64,000 bases of DNA from Oligosphaera ethanolica (GTDB taxonomy: Bacteria > Verrucomicrobiota > Lentisphaeria > Oligosphaerales > Oligosphaeraceae): positions 4,500,227 to 4,564,226 of the forward strand of contig NZ_JAUSVL010000001.1 in assembly GCF_030814695.1 (NCBI RefSeq). The letters run 5' to 3'. A program made the position numbers and the translations under genes. Shown here in pieces: positions 1 to 8,198 of this stretch. The stretch's first letter is position 1. Each line of letters begins with the position of its first letter. Under the pieces are notes generated by a model. The model ran no database searches. It saw nothing but the letters and a program-made list of their open reading frames with translations, and was not told where the DNA came from.

Positions 1-336
1 TGGGTGCTCAACCCGGGGCGGCGGCGCTTGGAACAGCTCAATCCGGAAACGGGCGACTACATCGCGTCGTGGGAGCCGCGGGAACCCCTGCCGGGCTGCT
101 GTAACCCCGTACGCTTCGCGGCCATGAGTGGCGGGCGTTTTCTTACCATGGAAAAGGGGCGCCGGCAGGCGCGGCTGTATGCGCCGTCGGGTGACGTACT
201 TAATGTGCTGGTGGCCAATTTGTCCGCATCGGAACACAACTACGTGCTGATACATAATGACGACCGTGTTTATATGTCTGATTTGCAGCCACTTAATGGC
301 CGCGTGCGCCAGTGGGAGATCAATGTCCATGACTAG
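1..336 (+). CDS. NHL-type beta-propeller protein, C-terminal end (5' end outside window)
   Basis: The reading frame is open from base 1, so the gene begins upstream and only about the last 111 residues are seen. The fragment contains GCCNPVRFA, then GGRFLTMEKG and a short beta-rich repeat (RLYAPSGDVLNVLVA). I associate a GCCNP motif before a propeller blade with NHL-repeat proteins of PVC bacteria; that recognition is from memory. The stop overlaps the start of the next gene by about 10 bases, so it heads the visible part of the redox operon. Such propellers are usually extracytoplasmic, but the N-terminus is not available to check for a signal. Substrate and partner are unknown. Confidence 0.6.
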   Translation, partial: WVLNPGRRRLEQLNPETGDYIASWEPREPLPGCCNPVRFAAMSGGRFLTMEKGRRQARLYAPSGDVLNVLVANLSASEHNYVLIHNDDRVYMSDLQPLNGRVRQWEINVHD

Positions 337-535
337 ACGGGAACTACTCAAGAGTGGCGTGCGCGCGGGCTTGCTCGCGCTGATGAGCATCGGCGTTGCT
401 CGGGCCTTGCGGCAGGCGGCGACGGAGCCGGCGAAAGACGGCGCGCGTCGCGGCTGTGAGGCACCGGGTGCCTGTGGCCGTTGCCGGCTGGCGGCGCGCT
501 GTCTCCGCCAGCGTTCTGCGGGCAGGGGAGGGTGA
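323..535 (+). CDS. Small Tat-like Cys-rich protein (70 aa)
   Basis: ATG at 323 (or 329) overlaps the upstream stop codon, typical of translational coupling, and is preferred over an in-frame start at 257 that would overlap the previous gene heavily. The N-terminus, TRRELLKSGVRAGLLALM, resembles a twin-arginine export signal (RR, then a hydrophobic run). The mature part is about 40 residues with a Cys cluster, CEAPGACGRCRLAARC, that could bind a metal or FeS centre. It lies directly upstream of a Tat-like ferredoxin, suggesting an exported accessory subunit of the same complex. I do not recognise a named family. That it is a real gene rests on the coupling, the signal and the next gene starting 5 bp after its stop. 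Confidence 0.55.
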   Translation: MSMTRRELLKSGVRAGLLALMSIGVARALRQAATEPAKDGARRGCEAPGACGRCRLAARCLRQRSAGRGG

Positions 536-540
536 CGAGT

Positions 541-1089
541 ATGGAACGACGCGATTTCTTCCAAAAAGCCCTGGCGGTGCTGTTGGCGCTGCCCTTTGTC
601 GGTTGGCTGCGGCGTGGCAAAAGCGCGGGCGGGCCGCTGCTATGGCAGATTGATCCCAAAAAGTGTATCCAGTGTGGTCGCTGTGCAACGGAGTGTGTGT
701 TGAAACCCTCCGCGGTCAAATGCGTCCATCAGTACGCCAGCTGCGGCTACTGCGAATTCTGCAGCGGCTTCTTTCATAATCAGTATCGGCAGCTGGATAC
801 CGGCGCGGAAAATCAGCGCTGCCCGACGGGCGCGCTGAAGCGCCGCTATGTGGAAGGGCCCTACTTCGAGTACACCATTGACGAGCAGCTCTGCAATGGC
901 TGCGGGCGCTGCGTCAAGGGCTGCGCGGACTTTGGCAACGGGTCGCTGTTTTTGCAGGTGCGCCGGGACCTCTGCGTCAACTGCAACCAGTGCGGCATCG
1001 CGATGGCCTGCCCGAGCCAGGCCTTTGTGCGCGTGCCCCACGATCAGCCCTACCTCTACAAACACGCTCCAAAGGAGCCGGCCACATGA
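541..1089 (+). CDS. Tat-like 4Fe-4S ferredoxin-type electron-transfer protein
   Basis: 182 residues. ATG at 541 follows a strong ribosome-binding site (GGGAGGGTGA); a longer in-frame start at 481 would overlap the previous gene. The N-terminus (ERRDFFQKALAVLLALPF) looks like a Tat signal or anchor. Several FeS motifs follow: CIQCGRCATEC, an unusual CGYCEFCSGFF segment, CNGCGRCVKGC and CVNCNQCGIAMACP. This resembles periplasmic polyferredoxins such as NapG, which pass electrons between a NapH-type membrane ferredoxin and a partner. It is translationally coupled (ATGA) to exactly such a membrane protein. The terminal electron acceptor is not evident from the window. Confidence 0.75.
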   Translation: MERRDFFQKALAVLLALPFVGWLRRGKSAGGPLLWQIDPKKCIQCGRCATECVLKPSAVKCVHQYASCGYCEFCSGFFHNQYRQLDTGAENQRCPTGALKRRYVEGPYFEYTIDEQLCNGCGRCVKGCADFGNGSLFLQVRRDLCVNCNQCGIAMACPSQAFVRVPHDQPYLYKHAPKEPAT

Positions 1090-2321
1090 TTTTCTTTGCG
1101 CAAATGCGATTTCCGCGGCCGGACTTCGAGGACTACGTCGAGCCGGCGATAAACCTTGAAACGCAGGTCGCCGACGACATCTACCTGCGACTGGCGGTGT
1201 TGGCTATCCTGCTGTTGTTCACGGGCTTGGCGGCGTATCGCTGGCGGTCCCGGCGGGTGCTGCTGCTGCTGTCGGCGCTGTCGTTGTTGCTGCTGGGTTT
1301 TGTGTTTTCGGCCTGCCCCTGTCCGGTGGGCATGGTCCAAAATGTGCTCGCCGGGTGGTTTACGGATTATCCGCTGACTTTGGGCGTGCTGCTGCTGTTT
1401 GTGCTGCCTTTGGCGGTGGCCTTGTATTACGGCCGGCTTTTCTGCATGGGCGGCTGTCCGCTGGGGGCGATGCAGGAGCTGTTGCATTTCAAGACCTTGC
1501 AGGTGCCGTTGTGGCTGGACCGTATTGGCCGGCAGCTCGCGTTGGCGCTACTCCTGGTTGGTGGCGTAACGGCGGCCAGCGGCGGGGGCTTTCATCTCTG
1601 TCATGGCGATCCGTACTTCGTGATCTTCAGTTTCGGCGTATCGTGGACGCATCTGGCCGTCGCCGGCCTGATGATTTTACTCGGCGTTTTTGTTTGCCGG
1701 CCCTACTGCCGCTACATGTGCCCCTACGGCGTGCTGCTGCGGCTTTGCGCGCTGGCGGCACCGCGGAAGATCGCCATCACCGGCGGCGACTGTATTTCCT
1801 GCCGGTTGTGCGAGCAGAGCTGCCCCAACGGCGCGATCGTCGCGCCGGAGCCACTGAAGGCTGCGGAGAGTCCTGAGCAGGGGCGACGGCGCCTGGGCTG
1901 GCTGCTGGCGTTGACACCCTACGTGATTATCCTCTGCGCTTGGGCTGGCTACAGCCTTGCCGGACCGCTGTGCGCTGTGCATCACGACGTGAAGTTGCTG
2001 CAGAGCCTTGACGGGAATCTGCGCAGTGATGCCACCGTGGCCTTTGCGTCATCAGGTCGGCCGCTGAGCGAGTTGCGCGACAGCGTTGCGCAACAGCGCC
2101 GGCGGATGCGCATAGGCCTGACCATCTCCGGTGCGATCGTCGGCTTGGCCATGATGCTCGAACTGATGGCCTTGAGTCGTCGCCGCTCGCCGGGACGGAC
2201 CTACGAAGTGGACGCGGGCCTCTGCGTGGCCTGCGGTCGCTGCTACGATGTCTGCCCCGTGGAACACATGACCGTGAAACTTAGAAAGGCCTGCCCGTCT
2301 GCGGCAAAATCTGACGCATGA
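1086..2321 (+). CDS. NapH/NosR-like membrane polyferredoxin
   Basis: 411 residues. ATG at 1086 overlaps the upstream TGA. Five to six hydrophobic segments are visible (about residues 35-55, 60-82, 92-115, 140-162, 178-198 and 260-285). Two CxxxCP motifs face the membrane: SACPCPVGM near residue 76, and CMGGCPLGA / CRYMCPYGV, typical of NapH/NosR/RdxA-type proteins. Soluble 4Fe-4S motifs follow (CISCRLCEQSCP), and after a last membrane segment near residue 345 comes CVACGRCYDVCP. Proteins of this type relay electrons from quinol or a cytoplasmic donor across the membrane. Its neighbours are an exported ferredoxin and a diaphorase fusion, so electron export from NADH is the simplest reading. 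The stop overlaps the next start. Confidence 0.78.
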   Translation: MIFFAQMRFPRPDFEDYVEPAINLETQVADDIYLRLAVLAILLLFTGLAAYRWRSRRVLLLLSALSLLLLGFVFSACPCPVGMVQNVLAGWFTDYPLTLGVLLLFVLPLAVALYYGRLFCMGGCPLGAMQELLHFKTLQVPLWLDRIGRQLALALLLVGGVTAASGGGFHLCHGDPYFVIFSFGVSWTHLAVAGLMILLGVFVCRPYCRYMCPYGVLLRLCALAAPRKIAITGGDCISCRLCEQSCPNGAIVAPEPLKAAESPEQGRRRLGWLLALTPYVIILCAWAGYSLAGPLCAVHHDVKLLQSLDGNLRSDATVAFASSGRPLSELRDSVAQQRRRMRIGLTISGAIVGLAMMLELMALSRRRSPGRTYEVDAGLCVACGRCYDVCPVEHMTVKLRKACPSAAKSDA

Positions 2322-4060
2322 GAAAAGACCGACCACTGATCTATTTGTTGGCGCGCAACGCCGCCGGCATCGCCGCGGCATTTCTGCTGCTGCTGACGGC
2401 GCTGGTCGTCAGCGAACAGCGGCGCAACCACGTGTTGCTGCTGGAAGCCGACGCGGTGCTGACGACCATGCGCGAGCAGGTCAAGAGCCTGCCGGATGAC
2501 GAGGCGGCGCTGAAAGTCGTCCGCGATCTCGATTATCTTTATCGCGATGGCTACTTCAGCAACGAACGGCGCCTGCGTCTGGGGATTGGCCTGGGCGGCT
2601 GCGCGCTGCTGATTCTCGCCGTTTGCGCCGTGGCGATGACGTTGTCGGCACCCGTGGAACTCAAGCGGCCCGCTGACGACAGCAAGGAGCGCTCGCTGCA
2701 GCTGCGCCGTTTGCAGCTGGCCACCGCCGCCAGCGTCGCGCTGCTGCTTTGCCTGGGCTTGCTCGCCTGGCGGGCCACGCGGCAAAACGCCGCCACTGCT
2801 GTTGGCGACGCAATGGGTGAGGTTGGTGGCGCTGGGGAATTAGGAACGGTCGCGGTCCTGGTCGCCACGCCAACCATCGCCGTGCCGGCGGCGGCGCCGC
2901 CGCTGGCTCTACCGGCGGCCCTGGCGGCGGGTGCGGGGCATTGGCCGGGCTTCCGCGGGTCGCTAGTGCCCAATGCGAATCGCCTGCCGCCGCATTTCCG
3001 GCTGCAGCGCGCCTGGGCGAGCAAAGTGCCGCTGACGGGCTATAATTCGCCGGTGGTCTGGGGCGACCGCATTTTTGTGTCGGGCGCGGATCGTCGCGAG
3101 CGGGCGATCTTCTGCTTCAGCCTGGCCGACGGCGCGTTATTGTGGCGCGTGGCCGCCGGGGCGCCGGCGGTCGTGCCGGAGGTCACTGCCGACACGGGCT
3201 ACGCGGCGCCGACCATGGCTGTCGATGGCCAGCGCGCCTATGCCGTTTTTGCCACCGGGCAGGTCCTCTGCACGGATCACGAGGGCGCGGTGCTCTGGGA
3301 ACGCAGCCTGCCTGAACCGAAGATACTCTACGGCTACGCGTCGTCGCTCCTGCTGGCCGGACCGGACCTGATTGTGCAGTACGACATGGAAGAAGAACAG
3401 ACTTTGTACTGCCTGGACGTGACGACGGGCAAAGACCGCTGGGCGACGCCATGGCAGGCCGCGTCGTCGTGGTCCAGCCCGGTGCTGCTGGCCGACGAGC
3501 AACGGCAGGTGATTTTCGTCGCCGGCAACCGCAAGGCCGGCGGCTTCGACCTGGCCAGCGGCCGCCTGCTGTGGGAAAATTCCGGCATGGGGGGCGAAGT
3601 GGCCTGTTCGGCTGTCGCCGCCGACGGCACATTTTACTTTGCCAACAGCGGCGCCCTGGCCGCGGCTTTCGCTGCCGACAGCGGCGACATACTCTGGCGC
3701 AACGACAACGTGCCTATGCCTGACGTGGCCTCGCCGGTGGTCGCCGCCGGCGTCATGTACCTCTTCACCAGCGGTGGCAGCGTTATCACTCTTGATGCCA
3801 AGAACGGCGAGGAACTCTACGAGGAGAATTTTGACAACGGCTTTTATGCGTCGCCGGTGCTTGTTGACGGCCGGATTGTCGCGGTGAACATGGATGGCTT
3901 GCTGCTGGTAGTCGAGCCATCACGGGAGAGCTTCAAGGTTGTGGGTCGCTACGAGATCGGCAAAAAAGTGCTGGCGACGCCGGCGTTTGCGCAGCAGCGG
4001 CTCATTATCCGCAGCATGGACAACGAGCTTGTCTGCCTGGAGGCCGCCAATGGTCCATGA
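2318..4060 (+). CDS. Membrane-anchored PQQ-like beta-propeller protein
   Basis: 580 residues. The start overlaps the previous stop (ATGA). Hydrophobic helices lie at about residues 11-31, 88-110 and 133-152, followed by an Ala/Pro-rich linker (160-205). From about 208 a PQQ-type beta-propeller runs to the end, with repeated blades such as YNSPVVWGDRIFVSG, ILWRNDNVPMPDVASPVVA and GFYASPVLVDGRIVAVN. The short WxG blade motifs match the PQQ-like/BamB repeat fold; no alcohol-dehydrogenase catalytic motif or c-type haem site (CxxCH) is evident. The fold alone does not show that PQQ is bound. Position inside the FeS operon suggests an extracytoplasmic scaffold or sensor domain on the redox complex. 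Confidence 0.72.
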   Translation: MRKDRPLIYLLARNAAGIAAAFLLLLTALVVSEQRRNHVLLLEADAVLTTMREQVKSLPDDEAALKVVRDLDYLYRDGYFSNERRLRLGIGLGGCALLILAVCAVAMTLSAPVELKRPADDSKERSLQLRRLQLATAASVALLLCLGLLAWRATRQNAATAVGDAMGEVGGAGELGTVAVLVATPTIAVPAAAPPLALPAALAAGAGHWPGFRGSLVPNANRLPPHFRLQRAWASKVPLTGYNSPVVWGDRIFVSGADRRERAIFCFSLADGALLWRVAAGAPAVVPEVTADTGYAAPTMAVDGQRAYAVFATGQVLCTDHEGAVLWERSLPEPKILYGYASSLLLAGPDLIVQYDMEEEQTLYCLDVTTGKDRWATPWQAASSWSSPVLLADEQRQVIFVAGNRKAGGFDLASGRLLWENSGMGGEVACSAVAADGTFYFANSGALAAAFAADSGDILWRNDNVPMPDVASPVVAAGVMYLFTSGGSVITLDAKNGEELYEENFDNGFYASPVLVDGRIVAVNMDGLLLVVEPSRESFKVVGRYEIGKKVLATPAFAQQRLIIRSMDNELVCLEAANGP

Positions 4061-7000
4061 GCTCTTGCCGACACTGAATGCCCTGCAGCGCGAACACGGC
4101 TATCTGCCGCTGGCCGCCATGCAGCGCTATGCGGCTGCGAGCGGCCTGTCCATGGCGCGCATTTCTGCCGTGGCGACCTTCTTTTCGCGCTTTCGGTTGC
4201 AGCCGCAGGGGCGTCACCGCATCAACGTCTGCGTTGGCGCGGCCTGTCATGTCAAAGGCGCCGAGAGGGTCTACGCCGCGTTTCGCCGCGCTCTGGGGAT
4301 CACGGGCACGAACGACACCGACGCCGACCGGCTCTTCACGGTCGATAAAGTCGCCTGCCTGGGCTGCTGCATGCTGGCAGTGGCCGTGCAGATTGACGAC
4401 CACATCTACGGCTGGGTCGAGCCCGCCGATGTCGAGCAGGTCATCCGCGATTTTCTTGCGGAGCAGGCGCGCAAGCCCCGCGCCGTCGCGGCTGCGGTGA
4501 CGGCGGCGGACGCGGCGGAGATCCGCGTCTGCCGTTGTTCGTCGTGCCGGGCATCGGGTGCGGGGGCCGTCTGGGCGGCGCTTTCTGAGGACATTTCGGC
4601 GCATGGCCTCCAGGTGCGCCTCAAGGACGTCAGCTGCACGGGCCAGTCTTACTCGGCGGTGCAGCTGACGGTAGCCGCCGCCGGCATGACCTTTCATTAC
4701 AACCGGGTGCAACCGGCGGATGTCCCGGCCATCCTCCACGGCCATTTCAGTCCCGACGGGGCTCTGGCCAAATGGCGCTGGCAAGCCCATGGCGCTATTG
4801 ACGCAATCTACCGCGGCGACCGCTGTCCCTGCCAGGAAAGCAAGCCGGACGCCTTCGCTGAAAAACAGTGCCGCGTGGTCACCGAGGGCAGCGCGGAAAA
4901 TTCCCCAGCCGATCTCGCCGAGTACCGCCGCCACGGCGGTTTCGAAGCCTTTATACAGAGCCTGGCGCAGTCGCCGGACGAGGTGATTGACCGCCTGGTG
5001 CAATCTGGGCTGCGTGGTCGCGGTGGCGGCGGTTTCCCGACGGGCATGAAATGGCGTCTGGCGCACGACGCGCCTGGCGACTGTAAAGTGCTCATCTGCA
5101 ATGCCGACGAGGGCGATCCCGGGGCATTCATGGACCGCATGCTGCTGGAGTCATTCCCCTACCGGGTCATTGAGGGCATGCTCATCGCTGCGGCGCTGTT
5201 GCCAGCGAAAATGGCCATCATGTACATTCGCGAGGAGTACGCCCAGGCCATTCGTATTCTGGAAAAGGCCATTGCCTGCTGTGAAGCCGAGGGCCTTTTG
5301 CGCCTTTTGGGTGGGGATTTCCAACTCAGGCTGTTCACGGGTGCCGGCGCCTTCGTCTGCGGTGAAGAAACGGCGTTGCTGGCGTCCATCGAGGGCTTTC
5401 CGGGCATACCGCGCGCGCGGCCGCCGTTTCCCACCCACGCGGGCCTCAATGGCCTGCCCACGCTGATCAACAACGTGGAGACTTTTGCCTGCGTGCCCTG
5501 GATCATGCGGCATGGCCCGGCGGCATTCGCCGCCCTGGGCACGAGCCATTCCGCCGGCAGCAAGACCTTTGCGCTGGCTGGCAAAATCCAGCGCGGTGGA
5601 CTGATCGAAGTGCCCATGGGCATCTCCCTGCGGGAGCTGGTCTTCGCGATCGGTGGTGGCGTTGCTGATGGCCATGACTTCAAAGCCGTGCTTATCGGCG
5701 GCCCCTCCGGCGGCTGTCTGCCCGAAGCACTGCTGGACCTGCCGGTGGACTACGAGGCGCTCACCCAGGCCGGCGCCATCATGGGGTCGGGCGGGCTGGT
5801 CGTGCTTGATGAACGGGACTGCATCGTCGATATCGCCGCGTACTTCCTCCGCTTCGTGCGCGACGAATCCTGCGGTAAATGCACGTTCTGCCGCGAGGGC
5901 CTCAACCAGCTCTGCGACATGGTCGAAGAACTGACCCGCAAGAGCGACAGCCCGCACCCGGAGGCATTTCTGGACGAGATCCAGGCCCTGGCCGAAGACA
6001 TCCAGCGCGGCTCGCTCTGCGGTCTCGGCCGCACGGCGCCCAATGTCGTGCTGACTGCTCTGCGCTACTTCCGCGCGGAATTTGTCGCCCACCTGGCTGG
6101 ACAGTGTCCGGCAGGCAAATGCGTGGAGCTCACGCAGTTCGAGATCGGCGACGACTGCATTGGCTGCACCAAGTGCGCGCAGCACTGCGCGGCCGACGCC
6201 ATTGCCTTCGCGCCCTTGGAAAAACACGTCATCGACCAGGAACGCTGCGTGAAATGCGGCGTCTGCCGGGACATCTGCCCACAGCACGCCATAGCCGTGC
6301 GCGCGGCGACGGTCAATGCCGCGGCGGTGGCAACGCCGGCGGCAGCGGCTCCGGAAGCGATTGCCGCTGCATCATCCTCATCGTCCTTGCCCCCGTCCTC
6401 ACCGGCGAGTGTATCGCACGCGGTGATTGTGCTGGATGGCCGCGAGCTGCCCTTCGTTACTGGCGGGACCATTTTGTCGCATGCCCAACACGCCGGCGTG
6501 TCGCTGCCGACACTGTGCCACCACGGGGAATGCCAGCCGCAGGCGCGCTGCATGGTCTGCGCGGTATACGATTTGCAGCTCAGCCGTTTTGTGCCGGCCT
6601 GCGAGACCAGGGCCGTTGCCGGTCACGCCTACGAGAGCGACTGCGAGCGGGTGGCGCGCTTCCGCCGCCGGGCACTGGAGTTGCTGTTGAACCGCCATGA
6701 TTTCCGTTGCGGCAGCTGCGCCAAACGCCAGAGTTGCGTGCTTCTGGATCTGGTTAAGCGCTATGGCGCCAAAAAACGCCATCGGCCGCAATTGACCAAT
6801 GAGCGTGTTGAGTTGGCCAGCGGGCTGGTGATTGAGCCGGACAAGTGCGTGCTCTGCGGCCGCTGCGTGGGCCTGGCCGCGCAACTGGGCCTGCCCATGG
6901 GCTTCCAGCAACGCGGTGTGCGCACCCATGTCGCCGCCGCCCTCGGCGTCGCCTGGGATGATGCAGTCTGTGACACGGCTTCCGCACGGGCGCTGGCGGA

Positions 7001-7061
7001 CATCTGCCCCGTCGGCGCGCTGCACATGGCCAAAGCCGCCGGAAAGGACGGCGTTGAATGA
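4050..7061 (+). CDS. NuoE-NuoF-ferredoxin-NuoG(N) fusion: NADH-oxidising diaphorase
   Basis: 1003 residues; ATG at 4050 overlaps the previous gene. Domains in order: NuoE-like 2Fe-2S (1-145; C61, C66, C103, C107); a HydB-type thioredoxin-like domain (158-232) with C161, C166 and C196 but Ser at 200 where the fourth ligand is expected; NuoF flavoprotein (285-690) with the glycine-rich RGRGGGGFPTGMKW at 323-335, CNADEGDPGAF at 350-360 and the N3-type cluster SCGKCTFC / SLCGLG; a 2x4Fe-4S ferredoxin (703-746); a Ser/Ala/Pro linker; a NuoG N-terminal 2Fe-2S domain (LCHHGECQPQARCMVC); a His-Cys cluster (HDFRCGSCAKRQSC) and a further Cys cluster. No hydrogenase H-cluster or molybdopterin domain follows. 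It should oxidise NAD(P)H through FMN and FeS centres, feeding the membrane partners encoded around it. Confidence 0.85.
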   Translation: MVHELLPTLNALQREHGYLPLAAMQRYAAASGLSMARISAVATFFSRFRLQPQGRHRINVCVGAACHVKGAERVYAAFRRALGITGTNDTDADRLFTVDKVACLGCCMLAVAVQIDDHIYGWVEPADVEQVIRDFLAEQARKPRAVAAAVTAADAAEIRVCRCSSCRASGAGAVWAALSEDISAHGLQVRLKDVSCTGQSYSAVQLTVAAAGMTFHYNRVQPADVPAILHGHFSPDGALAKWRWQAHGAIDAIYRGDRCPCQESKPDAFAEKQCRVVTEGSAENSPADLAEYRRHGGFEAFIQSLAQSPDEVIDRLVQSGLRGRGGGGFPTGMKWRLAHDAPGDCKVLICNADEGDPGAFMDRMLLESFPYRVIEGMLIAAALLPAKMAIMYIREEYAQAIRILEKAIACCEAEGLLRLLGGDFQLRLFTGAGAFVCGEETALLASIEGFPGIPRARPPFPTHAGLNGLPTLINNVETFACVPWIMRHGPAAFAALGTSHSAGSKTFALAGKIQRGGLIEVPMGISLRELVFAIGGGVADGHDFKAVLIGGPSGGCLPEALLDLPVDYEALTQAGAIMGSGGLVVLDERDCIVDIAAYFLRFVRDESCGKCTFCREGLNQLCDMVEELTRKSDSPHPEAFLDEIQALAEDIQRGSLCGLGRTAPNVVLTALRYFRAEFVAHLAGQCPAGKCVELTQFEIGDDCIGCTKCAQHCAADAIAFAPLEKHVIDQERCVKCGVCRDICPQHAIAVRAATVNAAAVATPAAAAPEAIAAASSSSSLPPSSPASVSHAVIVLDGRELPFVTGGTILSHAQHAGVSLPTLCHHGECQPQARCMVCAVYDLQLSRFVPACETRAVAGHAYESDCERVARFRRRALELLLNRHDFRCGSCAKRQSCVLLDLVKRYGAKKRHRPQLTNERVELASGLVIEPDKCVLCGRCVGLAAQLGLPMGFQQRGVRTHVAAALGVAWDDAVCDTASARALADICPVGALHMAKAAGKDGVE

Positions 7062-8194
7062 CCATCAATATGTTGAACTGCAGTAAATTAGTGACAACGA
7101 AAATCGTTGTTTTAGCAGTCATTTCCGTCAGTCTGCTATTGTCGTCTTGCCGGCCGGCTGCCGATGGGGGCAGTGCGGGCGATGACGCGGCGCGCATGCG
7201 GGTGCAGAGCGTCCAGACCGGCCAGGTGCTGGGGCCGCCTGCGCTCATTGCCGACGAGGTCGTCGTCGGTACCGCCGATGGCCGGGTGTTCTTCATGCGC
7301 GGCGATGGTATCTATCTGAAGCTAAGTGATTTCGCCATTACTAGCGCGGTGCGGCGCGTTGACGATCGTTATTTTGTCGGCGACGAAGACGGCGTCCTGC
7401 ACTGTTTTGCTGCTGACGGGACGATCCTCTGGCGCTTCAAGACGGACGGGAAGATCATGGGCGCAGTCGTGGCCTGGCGCGACCTGATCCTTGTTGGCTC
7501 CTACGACCAGGTGCTTTACGCTTTGGCGGCCGCCGATGGCGGCGTGCGCTGGCGTTGCGAGACCAAGGGCTTCATCCACGGCAGCGCGACGCTGGATGAA
7601 GAGCAAGGATGGATATTCTTGGGCAACTGCGATGGCGTCTTGCGCAAAATCAGTGCCGCTGATGGCAGCGTCCTGGCGGAGATCGACTTGGAATCGCCCA
7701 TCCCCGCCAGCGTGGTCTATGCCGACGGCCACTGTTACCTGCTTACTCACGACGGTGATTTGCTCTGCGTGGACGGCGCGACCATGAGCACCCGCTGGCG
7801 CAGCGCTACCGGCGGCGACGCGACGTCGGCGCCGCTGTTGCTCAAAAACGCCGTGCTGACCTGCTCATCCGCCGGCGAGGTGGCGGTCTTTGACCGCGAG
7901 AGCGGGCAAGAGCAAAAACGCCTACCGGCTGACCTGCGGCTGGCGCCGCTGGCGGCATTCAGCGCCGACGTGGCCTGCGGCCTGAGCAAACGCGGCAAAC
8001 TCTATCTCTTTCCGGCCGTGCACAAGTATGACACGTTGCCGCTGGAAGACTTTCAATGCGACGTGGAGAACGCGCCTGTCGCCGCTGAGGGCGTCATTGC
8101 CTTCGCCGATGACCACGGCGGCGTCTGGCGACTAGAACTGCCCCCGGCATTTGTGCGCACGGTGCTGAGCGGCGGCGGAAACGACAAGGACTGA
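7058..8194 (+). CDS. PQQ-like beta-propeller lipoprotein
   Basis: 378 residues; start overlaps the diaphorase stop (ATGA). The N-terminus has a basic/hydrophobic signal and a lipobox LLLSSC, predicting cleavage and lipidation at Cys31. The mature part is a single beta-propeller with repeated blades such as GTILWRFKTDGKIMGAVVAW and GGVRWRCETKGFIHGSATL. It resembles BamB/PQQ-like repeat proteins. As the last gene of the tightly coupled redox block it would sit on a membrane face outside the cytoplasm, and it is followed 4 bp later by a LolD-type ATPase. Function is not predictable beyond a propeller scaffold or ligand binder. Confidence 0.75.
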   Translation: MTINMLNCSKLVTTKIVVLAVISVSLLLSSCRPAADGGSAGDDAARMRVQSVQTGQVLGPPALIADEVVVGTADGRVFFMRGDGIYLKLSDFAITSAVRRVDDRYFVGDEDGVLHCFAADGTILWRFKTDGKIMGAVVAWRDLILVGSYDQVLYALAAADGGVRWRCETKGFIHGSATLDEEQGWIFLGNCDGVLRKISAADGSVLAEIDLESPIPASVVYADGHCYLLTHDGDLLCVDGATMSTRWRSATGGDATSAPLLLKNAVLTCSSAGEVAVFDRESGQEQKRLPADLRLAPLAAFSADVACGLSKRGKLYLFPAVHKYDTLPLEDFQCDVENAPVAAEGVIAFADDHGGVWRLELPPAFVRTVLSGGGNDKD

Positions 8195-8198
8195 CCCC

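Noticed and set aside
4050-7061. Electron-bifurcating [FeFe] hydrogenase (Hnd/Hyd type)
   Set aside because: The NuoG-like part stops after the FeS domains; no H-cluster motifs (TSCCPxW, MPCxxKxxE, FCGVTGG-like) are present here or nearby.
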